Source: Lachnoclostridium sp. An131
GTDB lineage: Bacteria; Bacillota; Clostridia; Lachnospirales; Lachnospiraceae
Length of the DNA stretch: 64,000 nt
Assembly: GCF_002160825.1 (NCBI RefSeq)
Contig: NZ_NFLI01000001.1
Coordinates: 186,001 to 250,000 of the forward strand
Reading direction: 5' to 3'
The notes under the pieces: model-generated
What the model was told of the DNA's origin: nothing
Database searches by the model: none
Seen by the model: only the letters and a program-made list of their open reading frames with translations
Part shown: positions 1 to 9,046 of the stretch, in pieces
Layout: every line of letters starts with the position of its first letter
Numbering within the stretch: the first letter of the stretch is position 1
Program-made: the position numbers and the translations under genes

Positions 1-16
1 CAGAGTCGCAGGTGCG

Positions 17-841
17 TTAGAAGCCGCAGGCTTCGAGGACCATGGCAAGGCCATCCTCATCGTTCGCGCTGGTAACCTGATCGGCAGCGGACATCACCTC
101 AGGAGCGGCGTTGCCCATGGCAACGCCGGTTCCGGCCTGGCGGATCATTGAGATATCGTTCGTGCCGTCTCCGAACGCAATGCTTTCTTCCTGTTTCAGC
201 CCGAGATGGCGGCACAAAAACGCAAGGGCTTCTCCTTTGGTGGCGAGAGCCGCATTGATTTCGATGTTATTTTCAAGCGAAGAAGAGATGGCGTACTGAG
301 GATAACGGCGGGGAATTTCATCCAGATATTTTTTCCGGGCCTCCAGATCGTGAAAATACAGCTGGAGCTTCTGGGGGCCGCCCTCCAGCTTTCCAAGCGC
401 CTCCTCGAGAGAATCTACAGGTGTATATACCTTCTTCATATTTTCCAGAAGCCAGGGGGCATAAGAGTAGTCCTCAAGATGCTCATAAAAGCTTCTGGGC
501 ATCCATCCGAGGCCGTCCTGATACCAGCCGTAGATAGCCGGTATCCCGTCCATATAGCGAAATACCTGGAGCGATTCTTCTTTCCCCAGCTCCGCCCGGT
601 ACAGGATTTCCTTCTTTTCACTGTCATAGACCTCGGCGCCGTTGATTGCGATGATATAGCGGGTAGCCGGGAGAGACAGCACCTCTTCCGGGATATTTTC
701 ATGTACCCGGCCTGTGGCCGGTACAAGCAGGGCTCCCTTCGCCGCGGCCCGTTCCAGTACGGCTCTTGTTCTGGGAGAAATAGTTTTAGCACTGTTCAAA
801 AGCGTTCCGTCCAGATCGAACGCGATAAGTCTGATATTCAT
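17..841 (-). CDS. Cof-type HAD-IIB family hydrolase (sugar-phosphate phosphatase-like)
   Basis: This 274-residue protein opens with the HAD motif I nucleophile region FDLDGTLLNS (residues 8-17). A C-terminal GDGTNDISMI motif supplies the metal-binding aspartates. The C2-type cap between them and the length are typical of Cof/YbiV proteins, which dephosphorylate sugar phosphates, flavin or pyridoxal precursors in the cytosol. The exact substrate cannot be read from sequence. The start ATG at 841 is preceded on the minus strand by a GGAGG-like site. It stands alone, divergent from the DUF4160 patch, so its neighbours say nothing about its substrate. Confidence 0.9.
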   Translation of the reverse strand: MNIRLIAFDLDGTLLNSAKTISPRTRAVLERAAAKGALLVPATGRVHENIPEEVLSLPATRYIIAINGAEVYDSEKKEILYRAELGKEESLQVFRYMDGIPAIYGWYQDGLGWMPRSFYEHLEDYSYAPWLLENMKKVYTPVDSLEEALGKLEGGPQKLQLYFHDLEARKKYLDEIPRRYPQYAISSSLENNIEINAALATKGEALAFLCRHLGLKQEESIAFGDGTNDISMIRQAGTGVAMGNAAPEVMSAADQVTSANDEDGLAMVLEACGF

Positions 842-1091
842 TCTGAACCTCCGTGTGAGATTTTTATTTTATTATACCAGTATCGCCGGGAAATTGGAAA
901 CGGATATTTTTCGGAGGGCGGCAGTAACGAAATGTAAAAAATGGTTGACACAAGAGGTATCGTCTGTTATCTTCAAAATAAGTGAAAGGTCTTTTGGCTG
1001 TTTCAGGGATTTCCTGTCCCGGCAGCCGGAGCTTCTGGCAGTTCGCCAATATTTTCACCGATACCAAAGAAGGATAATTCGTATTGCTGTC

Positions 1092-1120
1092 TGTTAATTA
1101 ACGGTAAAATCCTGTATAAT
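1092..1120 (+). promoter_or_regulatory. Probable promoter of the disrupted DUF4160 gene
   Basis: A consensus -10 TATAAT lies at 1115-1120. TGTTAA at 1092-1097 is a weak -35 with a 17-bp spacer. Transcription would begin near 1127, just before the GTG at 1140. Apart from this I see nothing in the 298-bp gap 842-1139. Confidence 0.45.
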
Positions 1121-1139
1121 AAGAGATGATAAAGCATAA

Positions 1140-1682
1140 GTGCCAACATTAGCGTCGGTGTACCAAGGGACAATACGGTCAAAAATGGCTGAATTTGCGC
1201 CCCTGCTGCGTTACTTTCACTCCGCGTACGCCCTGTACGCGTCGTTCAAGTGCCTTGCAGGGACACAAATCAGCTCATTTTTGACTCTGCGACCTCAGCC
1301 CTCGGGAATTCGCCTGTTTTCAAGGCAGACGATGGAAAGCGTACTGGACGTACGCTAACTGAGGATAACGCAGAAAACAGGCGAATTTACAGGGCTGAGG
1401 CGTATTGCCCCTTGTACACCGACGCTATCAATGTTTTATGGAATTATTATCAGAATGCAGAGCGAGAGAGCCGGAAAGCATAAGCTTCCGCATATTCATG
1501 CATTATATGGGGAGTATGAAATTGTGCTTTCTTTAACTGGAAATATTCTTGAGGGCGGTTTTCCGGGAAAGCAGTTGAAATTGCTGCTGGCATGGACCGC
1601 ATTACATGAAGATGAACTGGAAGCCAATTGGAGACTTTTGAGTGAAGGAGAAGGGTATTTTAAAATAGAACCATTGAAATGA
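1140..1682 (+). pseudogene. DUF4160 family gene interrupted by a 274-bp inverted-repeat element
   Basis: The reading frame starts at GTG 1140 with the residues MPTL, the usual DUF4160 N-terminus. It resumes at 1428 with SMFYGIIIRM and continues with LPHIHALYGEY, the diagnostic middle of the family, to a stop at 1682. Between the two parts lies an inserted element (1152-1425) flanked by TA duplications. Insert plus duplicated TA is 276 bp, so the frame is kept, but an in-frame stop occurs inside the element (1356-1358). The ATG at 1431 could restart translation and lose only about five residues, but no ribosome binding site is seen there. DUF4160 and DUF2442 proteins commonly sit together as small toxin-antitoxin-like pairs of unproven function. 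Confidence 0.8.
1152..1425. mobile_element. MITE-like non-coding element with terminal inverted repeats and TA target duplication
   Basis: The ends match as inverted repeats: GCGTCGGTGTACCAAGGG at the left and the complement of CCCTTGTACACCGACGC at the right, continuing inward to CAATAC/GTATTG. The element is flanked by TA at 1150-1151 and 1426-1427; removing it and one TA restores a normal DUF4160 start. Inside is a second long inverted repeat, around CCTCAGCCCT...AATTCGCCTGTTTTC (about 1290-1322) and GAAAACAGGCGAATTT...GGGCTGAGG (about 1374-1400), plus a short GCGTAC hairpin. No transposase is encoded. TA duplication is typical of IS630/Tc1-mariner-type mobilisation in trans; that origin is inferred. 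Confidence 0.85.
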
Positions 1683-1695
1683 AAGAGGTGACGGG

Positions 1696-1938
1696 ATGTT
1701 AAGACCGACAGCAATACGGGTAACCCCATTAAACAATTATTGTTTGGAAATTATCTTTGATAATGGCGAAAAAAAACAATTTGATGTGAAACCATATATT
1801 CGTGGAGAATGGTATGGAGAATTGAACAATCCTGATTATTTCAATTCTGTGAATGTGGATGGCTTTACCGTAGTGTGGCCTCATGGACAGGATATTTGCC
1901 CGGATGAGCTGTATGATTCCAGTGTACGGCTTGCTTGA
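1696..1938 (+). CDS. DUF2442 domain protein
   Basis: This 80-residue protein has the DUF2442 pattern: an N-terminal strand region reading YCLEIIFDNGEKKQFDV, a central YFNSVNVDGFTVVWPHG and a C-terminal DICPDELYDSS. It begins at ATG 1696 behind GAAAGAGGTGACGGG. It lies 13 bases after the DUF4160 frame, the usual partner, and is probably co-transcribed with it. The molecular function of DUF2442 is unknown. Because the partner is disrupted by insertion, this gene may be an orphan half of the pair. Confidence 0.8.
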   Translation: MLRPTAIRVTPLNNYCLEIIFDNGEKKQFDVKPYIRGEWYGELNNPDYFNSVNVDGFTVVWPHGQDICPDELYDSSVRLA

Positions 1939-2174
1939 GGTTCGGAGAGGATGGACAATTGTTGTGTTTCTTTTGCTCTAATACAAAGGGGAGCAAGGGA
2001 GGAAGTCCGGAGATGAGAGAAGAGTATATGCTTTGGGAAGAAAAGCTATATTATGAAAGAAAGGAAGCAGCAGAGACAGCAGCTCTGAAACAGGGGAAAG
2101 AGGATATCCTTGAGCTGCTGGAGGACTATGGAGCAGATGCCGGCAGAGTAAGGAAGGGGAGGAGATGCGGTTAA
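1935..2174 (+). pseudogene. Possible remnant of an Rpn/PD-(D/E)XK transposase-like C-terminus
   Basis: The frame opens at a TTG overlapping the DUF2442 stop. Its first 25 or so residues look non-coding. From MREEYMLWEEKLYYERKE (2013) onward it resembles the charged, helical C-terminal tail seen in Rpn-family recombination-promoting nucleases, ending with an ILELLEDYG-like segment. No nuclease domain is present. It is more likely a decayed fragment than an independent gene. The family link rests on this tail alone and is weak. Confidence 0.3.
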
Positions 2175-2761
2175 ACAGACAACAGACAGTATTTCTGGCC
2201 GCGTGCCTGTGCGGCCTGCTGGGAGCAGATTCATTAGTTTATGCAAATCTATCTCCATATAATAACAGCAAATATAATTTGTACGGTGCAAACCTTTTGG
2301 AGTATATGAAAGACGGAATGGAAGATACGTCAATCACAGAGTACTATGCTTCTGATATGGAGCAGATTCAGACGATAATGGAAAATAAGTCCGTTCGTAT
2401 AAGATATTGTGACTGTGATTTGAATGACGACGGCCTGCCAGATAAAATCGTAATTCTCAGGTCTTCCTTCCATACGGGTTCTCGTGGAGATTGGTTTGAA
2501 ATCCTGCTTAATAAAGGAGAGACGTATATACCCGTATTCGGAGCGGCCTTTGGGTTATGCATGCAGGATGAATCTATGACGCCAGCCGGAGAGGTATCTC
2601 TTCTGGAGAGTGTCCATGAGGGATTTCATGACATCAGGGTCTGTCCGAATGGAAACGAAGGACTGCTTACCTATATAAATGGAACCTATGATTATGAAGT
2701 CCTGCAGTACGACGCGTACGGAACTGTTTCCCATAGAATTCCACAATATCTTGTGCTTTGA
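2165..2761 (+). CDS. Secreted hypothetical protein with EF-hand-like loop
   Basis: This 198-residue protein of unrecognised family starts with a signal peptide: MRLNRQQ, then a hydrophobic stretch and a probable cleavage after the VYA near residue 28. The segment CDCDLNDDGLPDKIVIL (about 82-98) looks like a DxNxDGxxD calcium-binding loop. The rest suggests a small beta-rich domain with little else to identify it. The start ATG overlaps the preceding fragment and follows GGAAGGGGAGG, a good ribosome binding site. It is the last gene before the S10 operon promoter. Confidence 0.6.
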   Translation: MRLNRQQTVFLAACLCGLLGADSLVYANLSPYNNSKYNLYGANLLEYMKDGMEDTSITEYYASDMEQIQTIMENKSVRIRYCDCDLNDDGLPDKIVILRSSFHTGSRGDWFEILLNKGETYIPVFGAAFGLCMQDESMTPAGEVSLLESVHEGFHDIRVCPNGNEGLLTYINGTYDYEVLQYDAYGTVSHRIPQYLVL

Positions 2762-2879
2762 AAACGCTCTGACTACACCGCAGAACCACATGATTTTATA
2801 CCGTCAAAACCACCAAAATTCCGGACAAAACTTTGTGCATTTTGTGAAAAGTTTTTCCGGAATTTTTTTGAAAAAATCC

Positions 2880-2908
2880 TTGCAATTCCCGGAACATTCC
2901 TGTATAAT
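2880..2908 (+). promoter_or_regulatory. Promoter of the S10-spc ribosomal operon
   Basis: TTGCAA (2880-2885) and a consensus TATAAT (2903-2908) are separated by 17 bp, a sigma-A-type promoter. It sits in the AT-rich gap between the secreted protein and rpsJ and is the only strong promoter upstream of rpsJ. Predicted transcription start is near 2914, giving a leader of about 230 nt. Confidence 0.75.
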
Positions 2909-2913
2909 TGCTA

Positions 2914-3147
2914 CTGTTGTGACATTGATAGCTGTGAAGCGTGAGGTTGCTGCCTGGAAATGGCAGGTTTTCCGTGGAGCGAATGTCAAGTTATGAAACT
3001 GGCGACAAGTCACTGTACCAAATAACTGTCCATGATAGAGTGGAAACAACGTGATGTTTTCCTTTTTTATACAGGATACACACGGGAGAGTGTACAGTCA
3101 CCGCTTGTCGTACTGGTTAAGAGTACGAAAAGGAGGCGACTTTTTTT
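2914..3147 (+). ncRNA. Structured leader of the S10 operon mRNA
   Basis: The roughly 230-nt untranslated leader has a long-range inverted repeat. GACAAG..CTGTAC at about 3004-3019 can pair with GTACAG..CTTGTC at about 3084-3103, closing an inner region of some 65 nt. A second short stem, GTAC..GTAC, lies just before the AGGAGG site of rpsJ. No poly-U terminator is obvious. Such leaders are typical places for ribosomal-protein autoregulation, but I do not recognise a known L4- or S10-type binding fold, so the control mechanism is inferred. Confidence 0.5.
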
Positions 3148-3465
3148 ATGGCAAGTCAAGTAATGAGAATCACACTGAAGGCTTATGATCATCAGCTGGT
3201 GGATGCGTCCGCAAAGAAGATCATCGAAACTGTAAAGAAGAACGGATCGCAGGTGAGCGGCCCCGTTCCGCTGCCTACCAAGAAAGAGGTAGTGACAATC
3301 CTTCGTGCCGTGCACAAATATAAGGATTCCAGAGAGCAGTTCGAGCAGAGAACTCATAAGCGCCTTATCGATATCATTACACCGACTCAGAAGACGGTTG
3401 ATGCACTGTCCAGACTGGAGATGCCGGCTGGCGTTTACATCGATATCAAAATGAAAACAAAATAA
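3148..3465 (+). CDS. rpsJ: 30S ribosomal protein S10
   Basis: The 105-residue protein carries the S10 core [15 protein letters not shown] and the conserved GPVPLPTK loop that reaches the 30S head, and ends in the usual VYIDIKM segment. S10 also acts with NusB in antitermination. It is the first gene of the S10-spc operon and starts at ATG 3148 after AAAAGGAGG. Length is normal for Firmicutes. Confidence 0.98.
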   Translation: MASQVMRITLKAYDHQLVDASAKKIIETVKKNGSQVSGPVPLPTKKEVVTILRAVHKYKDSREQFEQRTHKRLIDIITPTQKTVDALSRLEMPAGVYIDIKMKTK

Positions 3466-3525
3466 TTCCTTCAGCTAGGATGAACGTGTATGCGTTCCGC
3501 TGTAGAGAAACAAGGAGGAGAAAAA

Positions 3526-4161
3526 ATGAAGAAAGCTATTTTAGCTACCAAGGTTGGAATGACACAGATTTTCAACGAAGACGGCGTACTGACACCGGTT
3601 ACTGTACTTCAGGCCGGCCCCTGTGTAGTAACGCAGGTTAAGACTGTAGAGAATGACGGCTACAGCGCAGTACAGGTTGGATTCGTAGACAAGAGAGAGA
3701 AGCTGGTGAATAAGCCGCTCAAGGGCCACTTTGACAAGGCCGGCGTTTCTTATAAGAGATACGTGAGAGAGCTGAAGCTTGAGGATGCGGAAAGCTACGC
3801 TCTGGCACAGGAGATTAAGGCAGACATCTTCGCCGCAGGCGACAAGATTGATGTAACTGCTATTTCCAAAGGTAAGGGCTTCCAGGGTGCCATCAAGAGA
3901 CATGGACAGCACAGAGGACCCATGGCACACGGTTCCAAGTTCCACCGCCACGCTGGTTCCAATGGCGCCTGCTCCGATCCGAGCAAGGTATTCAAGGGCA
4001 AGAAGATGCCCGGACAGATGGGACACAAGAAAATCACCATCCAGAACCTTGAGGTTGTACGCGTAGACGCAGATAAGAATCTGCTCCTGGTAAAGGGCGC
4101 AGTACCGGGACCGAAGAAGGCTCTGGTTACAGTAAAGGAAACAGTAAAGGTTAGCAAATAA
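3526..4161 (+). CDS. rplC: 50S ribosomal protein L3
   Basis: The 211-residue L3 opens with [14 protein letters not shown], the classic N-terminus. It contains [22 protein letters not shown], the loop that reaches the peptidyl-transferase centre, and GKKMPGQMG. An upstream in-frame ATG at 3490 exists, but the ATG at 3526 has AAGGAGGAG directly before it and gives the family N-terminus. L3 is an early assembly protein of the large subunit. Confidence 0.98.
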   Translation: MKKAILATKVGMTQIFNEDGVLTPVTVLQAGPCVVTQVKTVENDGYSAVQVGFVDKREKLVNKPLKGHFDKAGVSYKRYVRELKLEDAESYALAQEIKADIFAAGDKIDVTAISKGKGFQGAIKRHGQHRGPMAHGSKFHRHAGSNGACSDPSKVFKGKKMPGQMGHKKITIQNLEVVRVDADKNLLLVKGAVPGPKKALVTVKETVKVSK

Positions 4162-4187
4162 TCTTTAGCGGAAAGGAGGACTTACAG

Positions 4188-4808
4188 ATGGCAACAGTAT
4201 CTGTTAAAAATATGGAAGGAAATGAAGTTGGCACAATCGAGTTAAGCGATGCTGTATTCGGTGTTGACGTAAACGAGCACCTGGTACACATGGCCGTTGT
4301 TGCGCAGCTTGCAAATAAGCGTCAGGGAACGCAGAAAGCAAAGACCCGTTCTGAAGTATCCGGCGGCGGAAGAAAGCCCTGGAGACAGAAGGGAACCGGT
4401 CATGCAAGACAGGGTTCAACAAGAGCTCCCCAGTGGACGGGCGGCGGTGTTGTATTCGCACCCGTACCGAGAGATTACACAATCCGCCTGAACAAGAAGG
4501 AGAAGAGACTGGCACTCAAGTCCGCTCTGACCTCCAGACTTCAGGAGAACAAGCTTATCGTAGTTGACGAGCTGAAGTTCGATGAGATTAAGACAAAGAA
4601 TTTCGTAAATGTGATGAACAACCTGAAGGCTGAGAAGGCTCTGGTAGTTCTGAACGAGAACGATGCAAATGTGGTAATGTCCGCAAGAAATATTCCTACA
4701 GTGAAGACGGCTCTGACGAATACGATCAACGTATACGACATCCTGAAGTACAACACACTGATCCTGACCAAGGACGCTGTAGCGACGATCGAGGAGGTGT
4801 ACGCATAA
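4188..4808 (+). CDS. rplD: 50S ribosomal protein L4
   Basis: The 206-residue L4 has the extended exit-tunnel loop, readable as [19 protein letters not shown] followed by [16 protein letters not shown]. In some bacteria L4 represses its own operon by binding the leader. Here it lies third in the operon with an AAAGGAGG site, and its stop overlaps the rplW start as TAATG, implying translational coupling. Confidence 0.98.
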   Translation: MATVSVKNMEGNEVGTIELSDAVFGVDVNEHLVHMAVVAQLANKRQGTQKAKTRSEVSGGGRKPWRQKGTGHARQGSTRAPQWTGGGVVFAPVPRDYTIRLNKKEKRLALKSALTSRLQENKLIVVDELKFDEIKTKNFVNVMNNLKAEKALVVLNENDANVVMSARNIPTVKTALTNTINVYDILKYNTLILTKDAVATIEEVYA

Positions 4809-5107
4809 TGGCAGATCTGAAGTATTACGATATCATCCGCAAGCCGGTGATTACCGAGAAGAGCATGGACGCCATGGGCGAGAAGAAGTATACATTCCTG
4901 GTTCACACAGACGCGACCAAGACTCAGATTAAAGAGGCTGTGGAGAAGATGTTTGCCGGAACAAAGGTAAAGAGCGTCAACACCATGAACCTGGATGGAA
5001 AGAAGAAGAGACGTGGTATGGTAGTCGGAAAGACAGCCAAGACCAAGAAGGCCATTGTTCAGCTGACAGCTGAGAGCGCCGACATCGAGATCTTCGAGGG
5101 ACTGTAA
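4808..5107 (+). CDS. rplW: 50S ribosomal protein L23
   Basis: The 99-residue L23 shows [13 protein letters not shown] at its start and the KVKSVNTMN segment typical of the family. L23 sits at the polypeptide exit and docks trigger factor and SRP. It overlaps the rplD stop by one base. The 81-base gap to rplB contains a small AGGCGGT/ACCGCCT hairpin at about 5132-5149 that could modulate downstream expression. Confidence 0.97.
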   Translation: MADLKYYDIIRKPVITEKSMDAMGEKKYTFLVHTDATKTQIKEAVEKMFAGTKVKSVNTMNLDGKKKRRGMVVGKTAKTKKAIVQLTAESADIEIFEGL

Positions 5108-5188
5108 AAAACCGCACAGCCCCGAACCTTATAGGCGGTGCAACCGCCTGAGAACAAATAATCAGCTAAACGAAAGGAGAGAACTGTA

Positions 5189-6031
5189 ATGGGAATTAAA
5201 ACTTATAATCCCTATACACCTTCCAGAAGACATATGACCGGTTCTGATTTCTCTGAAATCACAAAGAGCGAGCCGGAGAAGGCCCTGCTGGTATCCTTAA
5301 AGAAGAACGCAGGCCGCAACAATCAGGGTAAAATCACAGTAAGACACCGCGGAGGCGGTTCCAGAAGAAAATACAGAGTCATCGACTTCAAGAGAAGAAA
5401 AGATGGAATTCCGGCTACGGTAATCGGAATCGAGTACGACCCGAACCGTACCGCAAATATCGCGCTGATCTGCTACGCAGACGGTGAGAAGGCATATATC
5501 CTGGCTCCTCAGGGACTGAAAGACGGCATGAAGGTCATGAACGGACCGGAGGCCGAGGTAAGAATCGGAAACTGCCTGCCGCTTTCTGAGATTCCTGTAG
5601 GTACTCAGCTTCACAATATCGAGCTGCATCCGGGCAAGGGCGGACAGATGGTTCGTTCCGCAGGAAACAGCGCACAGCTCATGGCTAAGGAAGGCAAGTA
5701 CGCAACGCTTCGTCTGCCCTCCGGAGAGATGAGAATGGTTCCCTTAAATTGCAGAGCGACTGTAGGTGTGGTAGGAAATGCTGAGCATAACCTGATTAAC
5801 ATCGGTAAAGCAGGACGCAAGCGTCACATGGGTATCCGTCCGACCGTCCGCGGTTCTGTAATGAACCCGAACGACCATCCGCACGGTGGTGGAGAAGGAA
5901 AGACCGGTATCGGCCGTCCGGGTCCGTGCACACCGTGGGGCAAGCCCGCTCTTGGTTTGAAGACGAGAAAGAAGAACAAGCAGTCCAATAAGCTGATCGT
6001 CAGAAGAAGAGACGGCAGAACATTTAAGTAA
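5189..6031 (+). CDS. rplB: 50S ribosomal protein L2
   Basis: The 280-residue L2 begins [13 protein letters not shown] and carries [16 protein letters not shown], and the C-terminal [14 protein letters not shown]-type motif appears here as [15 protein letters not shown], including the histidine implicated in subunit association and peptidyl transfer. Length is slightly above the 275-277 norm. It has an AAAGGAG site and is followed closely by rpsS. Confidence 0.98.
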   Translation: MGIKTYNPYTPSRRHMTGSDFSEITKSEPEKALLVSLKKNAGRNNQGKITVRHRGGGSRRKYRVIDFKRRKDGIPATVIGIEYDPNRTANIALICYADGEKAYILAPQGLKDGMKVMNGPEAEVRIGNCLPLSEIPVGTQLHNIELHPGKGGQMVRSAGNSAQLMAKEGKYATLRLPSGEMRMVPLNCRATVGVVGNAEHNLINIGKAGRKRHMGIRPTVRGSVMNPNDHPHGGGEGKTGIGRPGPCTPWGKPALGLKTRKKNKQSNKLIVRRRDGRTFK

Positions 6032-6043
6032 GGAGGAAAACAC

Positions 6044-6322
6044 ATGGCTCGCTCATTAAAAAAAGGACCATTTGCAGATGAGAGCTTACTGAAAAAGGTA
6101 GACGCAATGAATGAAGCAGGCGAGAAGACCGTCATCAAGACCTGGTCCCGCCGCTCCACAATCTTCCCGCAGATGGTTGGTCATACAATCGCAGTTCACG
6201 ACGGAAGAAGACACGTTCCGGTATATATCACAGAGGATATGGTAGGACACAAGCTCGGTGAGTTTGTTCCGACCAGAACCTATCGTGGACACGGAAAAGA
6301 CGAGAAGAAATCCAGACGTTAA
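6044..6322 (+). CDS. rpsS: 30S ribosomal protein S19
   Basis: The 92-residue S19 has the hallmark start [11 protein letters not shown], then [20 protein letters not shown] and the C-terminal [15 protein letters not shown]19 lies in the 30S head next to S13, whose gene is not in this window. A GTAAGGAGG site precedes the ATG. Confidence 0.98.
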   Translation: MARSLKKGPFADESLLKKVDAMNEAGEKTVIKTWSRRSTIFPQMVGHTIAVHDGRRHVPVYITEDMVGHKLGEFVPTRTYRGHGKDEKKSRR

Positions 6323-6354
6323 CCGATAAATATTAGTGAAAGGAGACTCATCCA

Positions 6355-6741
6355 ATGGCTAAGGGACATAGAAGTCAGATTAAGAGAGAGAGAAATGCCC
6401 AGAAGGATACGAGACCGTCAGCAAAGCTTTCCTATGCTCGCGTATCTGTTCAGAAGGCATGCTTCGTATTAGATGCCATTCGCGGCAAAGACGTGGATAC
6501 GGCGCTCGGTATTGTAATGTACAATCCGCGCTACGCTTCCACTTTGATTGAGAAGTTATTAAAGTCAGCGATTGCGAACGCTGAGGTCAACAACGGAATG
6601 AATCGCAGCAATCTTTATGTAGCAGAGTGCTACGCAAACAAGGGACCGACAATGAAGAGAATCAGACCGAGAGCACAGGGCCGGGCTTACAGAATCGAGA
6701 AGAGAATGAGCCACATCACAATCGTGCTTGATGAGAAATAG
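6355..6741 (+). CDS. rplV: 50S ribosomal protein L22
   Basis: The 128-residue L22 contains VQKACFVLDAIRGKDVD and the exit-tunnel beta-hairpin region GPTMKRIRPRAQGRAYRI, where macrolide-resistance changes occur in other bacteria; nothing unusual is seen. It lies between rpsS and rpsC in canonical order with an AAAGGAG site. Confidence 0.98.
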   Translation: MAKGHRSQIKRERNAQKDTRPSAKLSYARVSVQKACFVLDAIRGKDVDTALGIVMYNPRYASTLIEKLLKSAIANAEVNNGMNRSNLYVAECYANKGPTMKRIRPRAQGRAYRIEKRMSHITIVLDEK

Positions 6742-6751
6742 GAGGTAGAGC

Positions 6752-7408
6752 ATGGGACAGAAAGTTAATCCGCACGGCCTCAGAGTCGGCGTTATTAAAG
6801 ATTGGGATTCCAGATGGTATGCTGAAGATTCCTTCGCTGATTATCTTGTAGAGGACTACAACATCCGCAAATTCCTGAAGAAGAGACTGTACAGCGCGGG
6901 CGTATCCAAAATCGAGATCGAGCGCGCTTCCGACAGAGTAAAAGTTATCGTATATACCGCAAAGCCGGGCGTTGTTATCGGTAAGGGCGGTTCTGAGATT
7001 GAGAAGGTAAAGGCTGAGCTTGCTCAGTACACCGACAAGAAGCTTATCGTAGACATCAAAGAGATTAAGAGACCGGACCGCGACGCACAGCTCGTAGCAG
7101 AGAACATCGCGCTTCAGCTGGAAAACCGTGTGTCCTTCCGCCGCGCCATGAAGTCCACCATGTCCAGAACCATGAAGGCTGGCGCAAAGGGAATCAAGAC
7201 GGCTGTTGCAGGCCGTGTTGGCGGAGCCGATATGGCTCGTACCGAGTTCTACAGCGAGGGAACCATTCCGCTGCAGACACTGAGAGCAGATATTGACTAC
7301 GGATTCGCTGAGGCAGATACCACCTACGGCAAGATTGGCGTAAAGGTTTGGATCTACAAGGGCGAGGTACTTCCGACGAAAGGAAACAAGGAAGGGAGCG
7401 ATAAATAA
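6752..7408 (+). CDS. rpsC: 30S ribosomal protein S3
   Basis: The 218-residue S3 begins [19 protein letters not shown] and contains the KH-domain [11 protein letters not shown] motif (GxxG at about 73-76), then the C-terminal [13 protein letters not shown]3 helps form the mRNA entry tunnel and its helicase. The stop overlaps the rplP start (TAATG), so the two are probably coupled. Confidence 0.98.
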   Translation: MGQKVNPHGLRVGVIKDWDSRWYAEDSFADYLVEDYNIRKFLKKRLYSAGVSKIEIERASDRVKVIVYTAKPGVVIGKGGSEIEKVKAELAQYTDKKLIVDIKEIKRPDRDAQLVAENIALQLENRVSFRRAMKSTMSRTMKAGAKGIKTAVAGRVGGADMARTEFYSEGTIPLQTLRADIDYGFAEADTTYGKIGVKVWIYKGEVLPTKGNKEGSDK

Positions 7409-7845
7409 TGTTAATGCCGAAGAGAGTAAAGCGTCGTAAACAGTTCCGCGGTTCCATGGCTGGAAAGGCCCTTAGAGGCAACAAGATCACCATGGGCGAG
7501 TTCGGTATCGTCGCTACAGAACCGTGTTGGATTAAATCAAATCAGATCGAGGCAGCCCGTGTTGCCATGACCCGTTACATGAAGCGTGGCGGTAAGGTAT
7601 GGATCAAGATTTTCCCGGATAAGCCGGTTACCGCAAAACCTGCCGAGACCCGTATGGGTTCCGGAAAGGGAACGCTGGAATACTGGGTAGCAGTCGTTAA
7701 GCCGGGCCGTGTAATGTTTGAAGTTGCAGGCGTACCGGAGGAAACAGCCAGAGAAGCGCTTCGTCTTGCAATGCACAAGCTGCCCTGCAAGTGTAAGATC
7801 GTTTCTAAAGCAGACTTAGAAGGCGGTGATAACAGTGAAGAGTAA
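7408..7845 (+). CDS. rplP: 50S ribosomal protein L16
   Basis: The 145-residue L16 starts [12 protein letters not shown] and shows GRKVWI-like [24 protein letters not shown], conserved for the protein that lines the A-site tRNA pocket. It overlaps both rpsC upstream and rpmC downstream, a tightly coupled arrangement. Confidence 0.98.
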   Translation: MLMPKRVKRRKQFRGSMAGKALRGNKITMGEFGIVATEPCWIKSNQIEAARVAMTRYMKRGGKVWIKIFPDKPVTAKPAETRMGSGKGTLEYWVAVVKPGRVMFEVAGVPEETAREALRLAMHKLPCKCKIVSKADLEGGDNSEE

Positions 7846-8038
7846 TAAGTATGTAGAAGAGTTAAAGGCAAAATCTGCTGCGGAATTAAATGAGGAATTA
7901 GTAGCTGCGAAAAAGGAACTGTTCAACTTAAGATTCCAGAACGCAACCAATCAGCTCGATAACACAAGCAGAATCAAAGAGGTTCGCAGGAACATCGCCA
8001 GAATTCAGACTGTTATCGCGCAGAAAGCGAATGCGTAA
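7835..8038 (+). CDS. rpmC: 50S ribosomal protein L29
   Basis: The 67-residue L29 is read from GTG 7835, giving the family-like [14 protein letters not shown] start. An ATT-led extension at 7826 is also open but less likely. The core [18 protein letters not shown] is diagnostic. L29 sits near the tunnel exit with L23. The start lies 11 bases inside the end of rplP, so coupling is probable. Confidence 0.95.
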   Translation: MKSNKYVEELKAKSAAELNEELVAAKKELFNLRFQNATNQLDNTSRIKEVRRNIARIQTVIAQKANA

Positions 8039-8059
8039 CAGAGCGGAAGGAGAATTGTC

Positions 8060-8314
8060 GTGGAAAGAAATTTGAGAAAAACGCGTGTCGGCAAGGTCGT
8101 AAGCGATAAAATGGATAAGACAATCGTGGTTGCTGTTGAGGAGCATGTAAAGCATCCGCTGTACAAGAAGATTGTAAAGGATACCTACAAGCTGAAGGCT
8201 CACGACGAGAACAACGAGTGCCGCATCGGCGATACGGTAAAGGTTATGGAGACGAGACCGCTGTCCAAGGACAAGAGATGGAGACTCGTCGAGATCATGG
8301 AGAAAGCGAAATAA
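8060..8314 (+). CDS. rpsQ: 30S ribosomal protein S17
   Basis: The 84-residue S17 has the OB-fold signature [22 protein letters not shown] and the HPLYKKIVK motif. It starts at GTG 8060 after GGAAGGAG. It is a primary 16S rRNA binder in the 30S body. Order rpmC-rpsQ-rplN is canonical. Confidence 0.97.
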   Translation: MERNLRKTRVGKVVSDKMDKTIVVAVEEHVKHPLYKKIVKDTYKLKAHDENNECRIGDTVKVMETRPLSKDKRWRLVEIMEKAK

Positions 8315-8332
8315 AGTAAGGAGGCTACCGGC

Positions 8333-8701
8333 ATGGTACAACAGGAAACCAGACTTAAAGTGGCTGACAATACCGGCGCAAAGGAGCTCCTTTGCATTCG
8401 CGTGTTGGGCGGTTCCACAAGAAGATATGCAAATATCGGTGACATTATCGTTGCCAGCGTCAAAGATGCAACACCCGGCGGTGTTGTAAAGAAGGGCGAC
8501 GTTGTAAAGGCAGTGGTTGTTCGTACGGTTAAGGGCGCCCGCCGTAAAGACGGCTCTTACATCAAATTCGACGAGAACGCTGCGGTTATTATCAAAGATG
8601 ACAAGAACCCGAGAGGAACCCGTATTTTTGGACCAGTAGCGAGAGAGCTTCGTGAAAAGCAGTTTATGAAAATTGTTTCACTTGCTCCGGAAGTATTATA
8701 G
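8333..8701 (+). CDS. rplN: 50S ribosomal protein L14
   Basis: The 122-residue L14 opens [18 protein letters not shown] and contains [21 protein letters not shown], both family signatures. L14 binds at the subunit interface and is a docking site for the silencing factor RsfS. AAGGAGG precedes the ATG. Confidence 0.98.
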   Translation: MVQQETRLKVADNTGAKELLCIRVLGGSTRRYANIGDIIVASVKDATPGGVVKKGDVVKAVVVRTVKGARRKDGSYIKFDENAAVIIKDDKNPRGTRIFGPVARELREKQFMKIVSLAPEVL

Positions 8702-8712
8702 GAGGGTGCCAC

Positions 8713-9024
8713 ATGTCAACAGTTAAGATTAAGAAAGGCGATACAGTAAAGGTTATCGCTGGAAAAGACAAGGATAAAGAGGGCAAGGTAATTGCCGTCA
8801 ATCATAAGGACAGCACTGTGATCGTAGAGGGTGTGAACATGATTACGAAGCACACCAAACCTTCCATGGCCAATCAGAACGGCGGCATCGTTCATCAGGA
8901 GGCTCCGATTCATATGTCTAACGTAATGTACGTAAAGGACGGAAAGGTTACGAGAATCGGCTTCAAGGTAGAGAACGGCAAGAAGGTCCGCGTTGCCAAG
9001 GCGACCGGCGAAGTGATTGATTAA
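8713..9024 (+). CDS. rplX: 50S ribosomal protein L24
   Basis: The 103-residue L24 contains the KOW motif [20 protein letters not shown] near the N-terminus, then [17 protein letters not shown]24 starts assembly of the large subunit. The spacing to rplN is 11 bases with an AGGAGG site at the junction. Confidence 0.97.
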   Translation: MSTVKIKKGDTVKVIAGKDKDKEGKVIAVNHKDSTVIVEGVNMITKHTKPSMANQNGGIVHQEAPIHMSNVMYVKDGKVTRIGFKVENGKKVRVAKATGEVID

Positions 9025-9046
9025 TTGAGGAAGGAGGTCGCAGAAG

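Noticed and set aside
1250-1483. Small protein encoded inside the inverted-repeat element
   Set aside because: The frame crosses the element border, has no ribosome binding site, and its product resembles no transposase.
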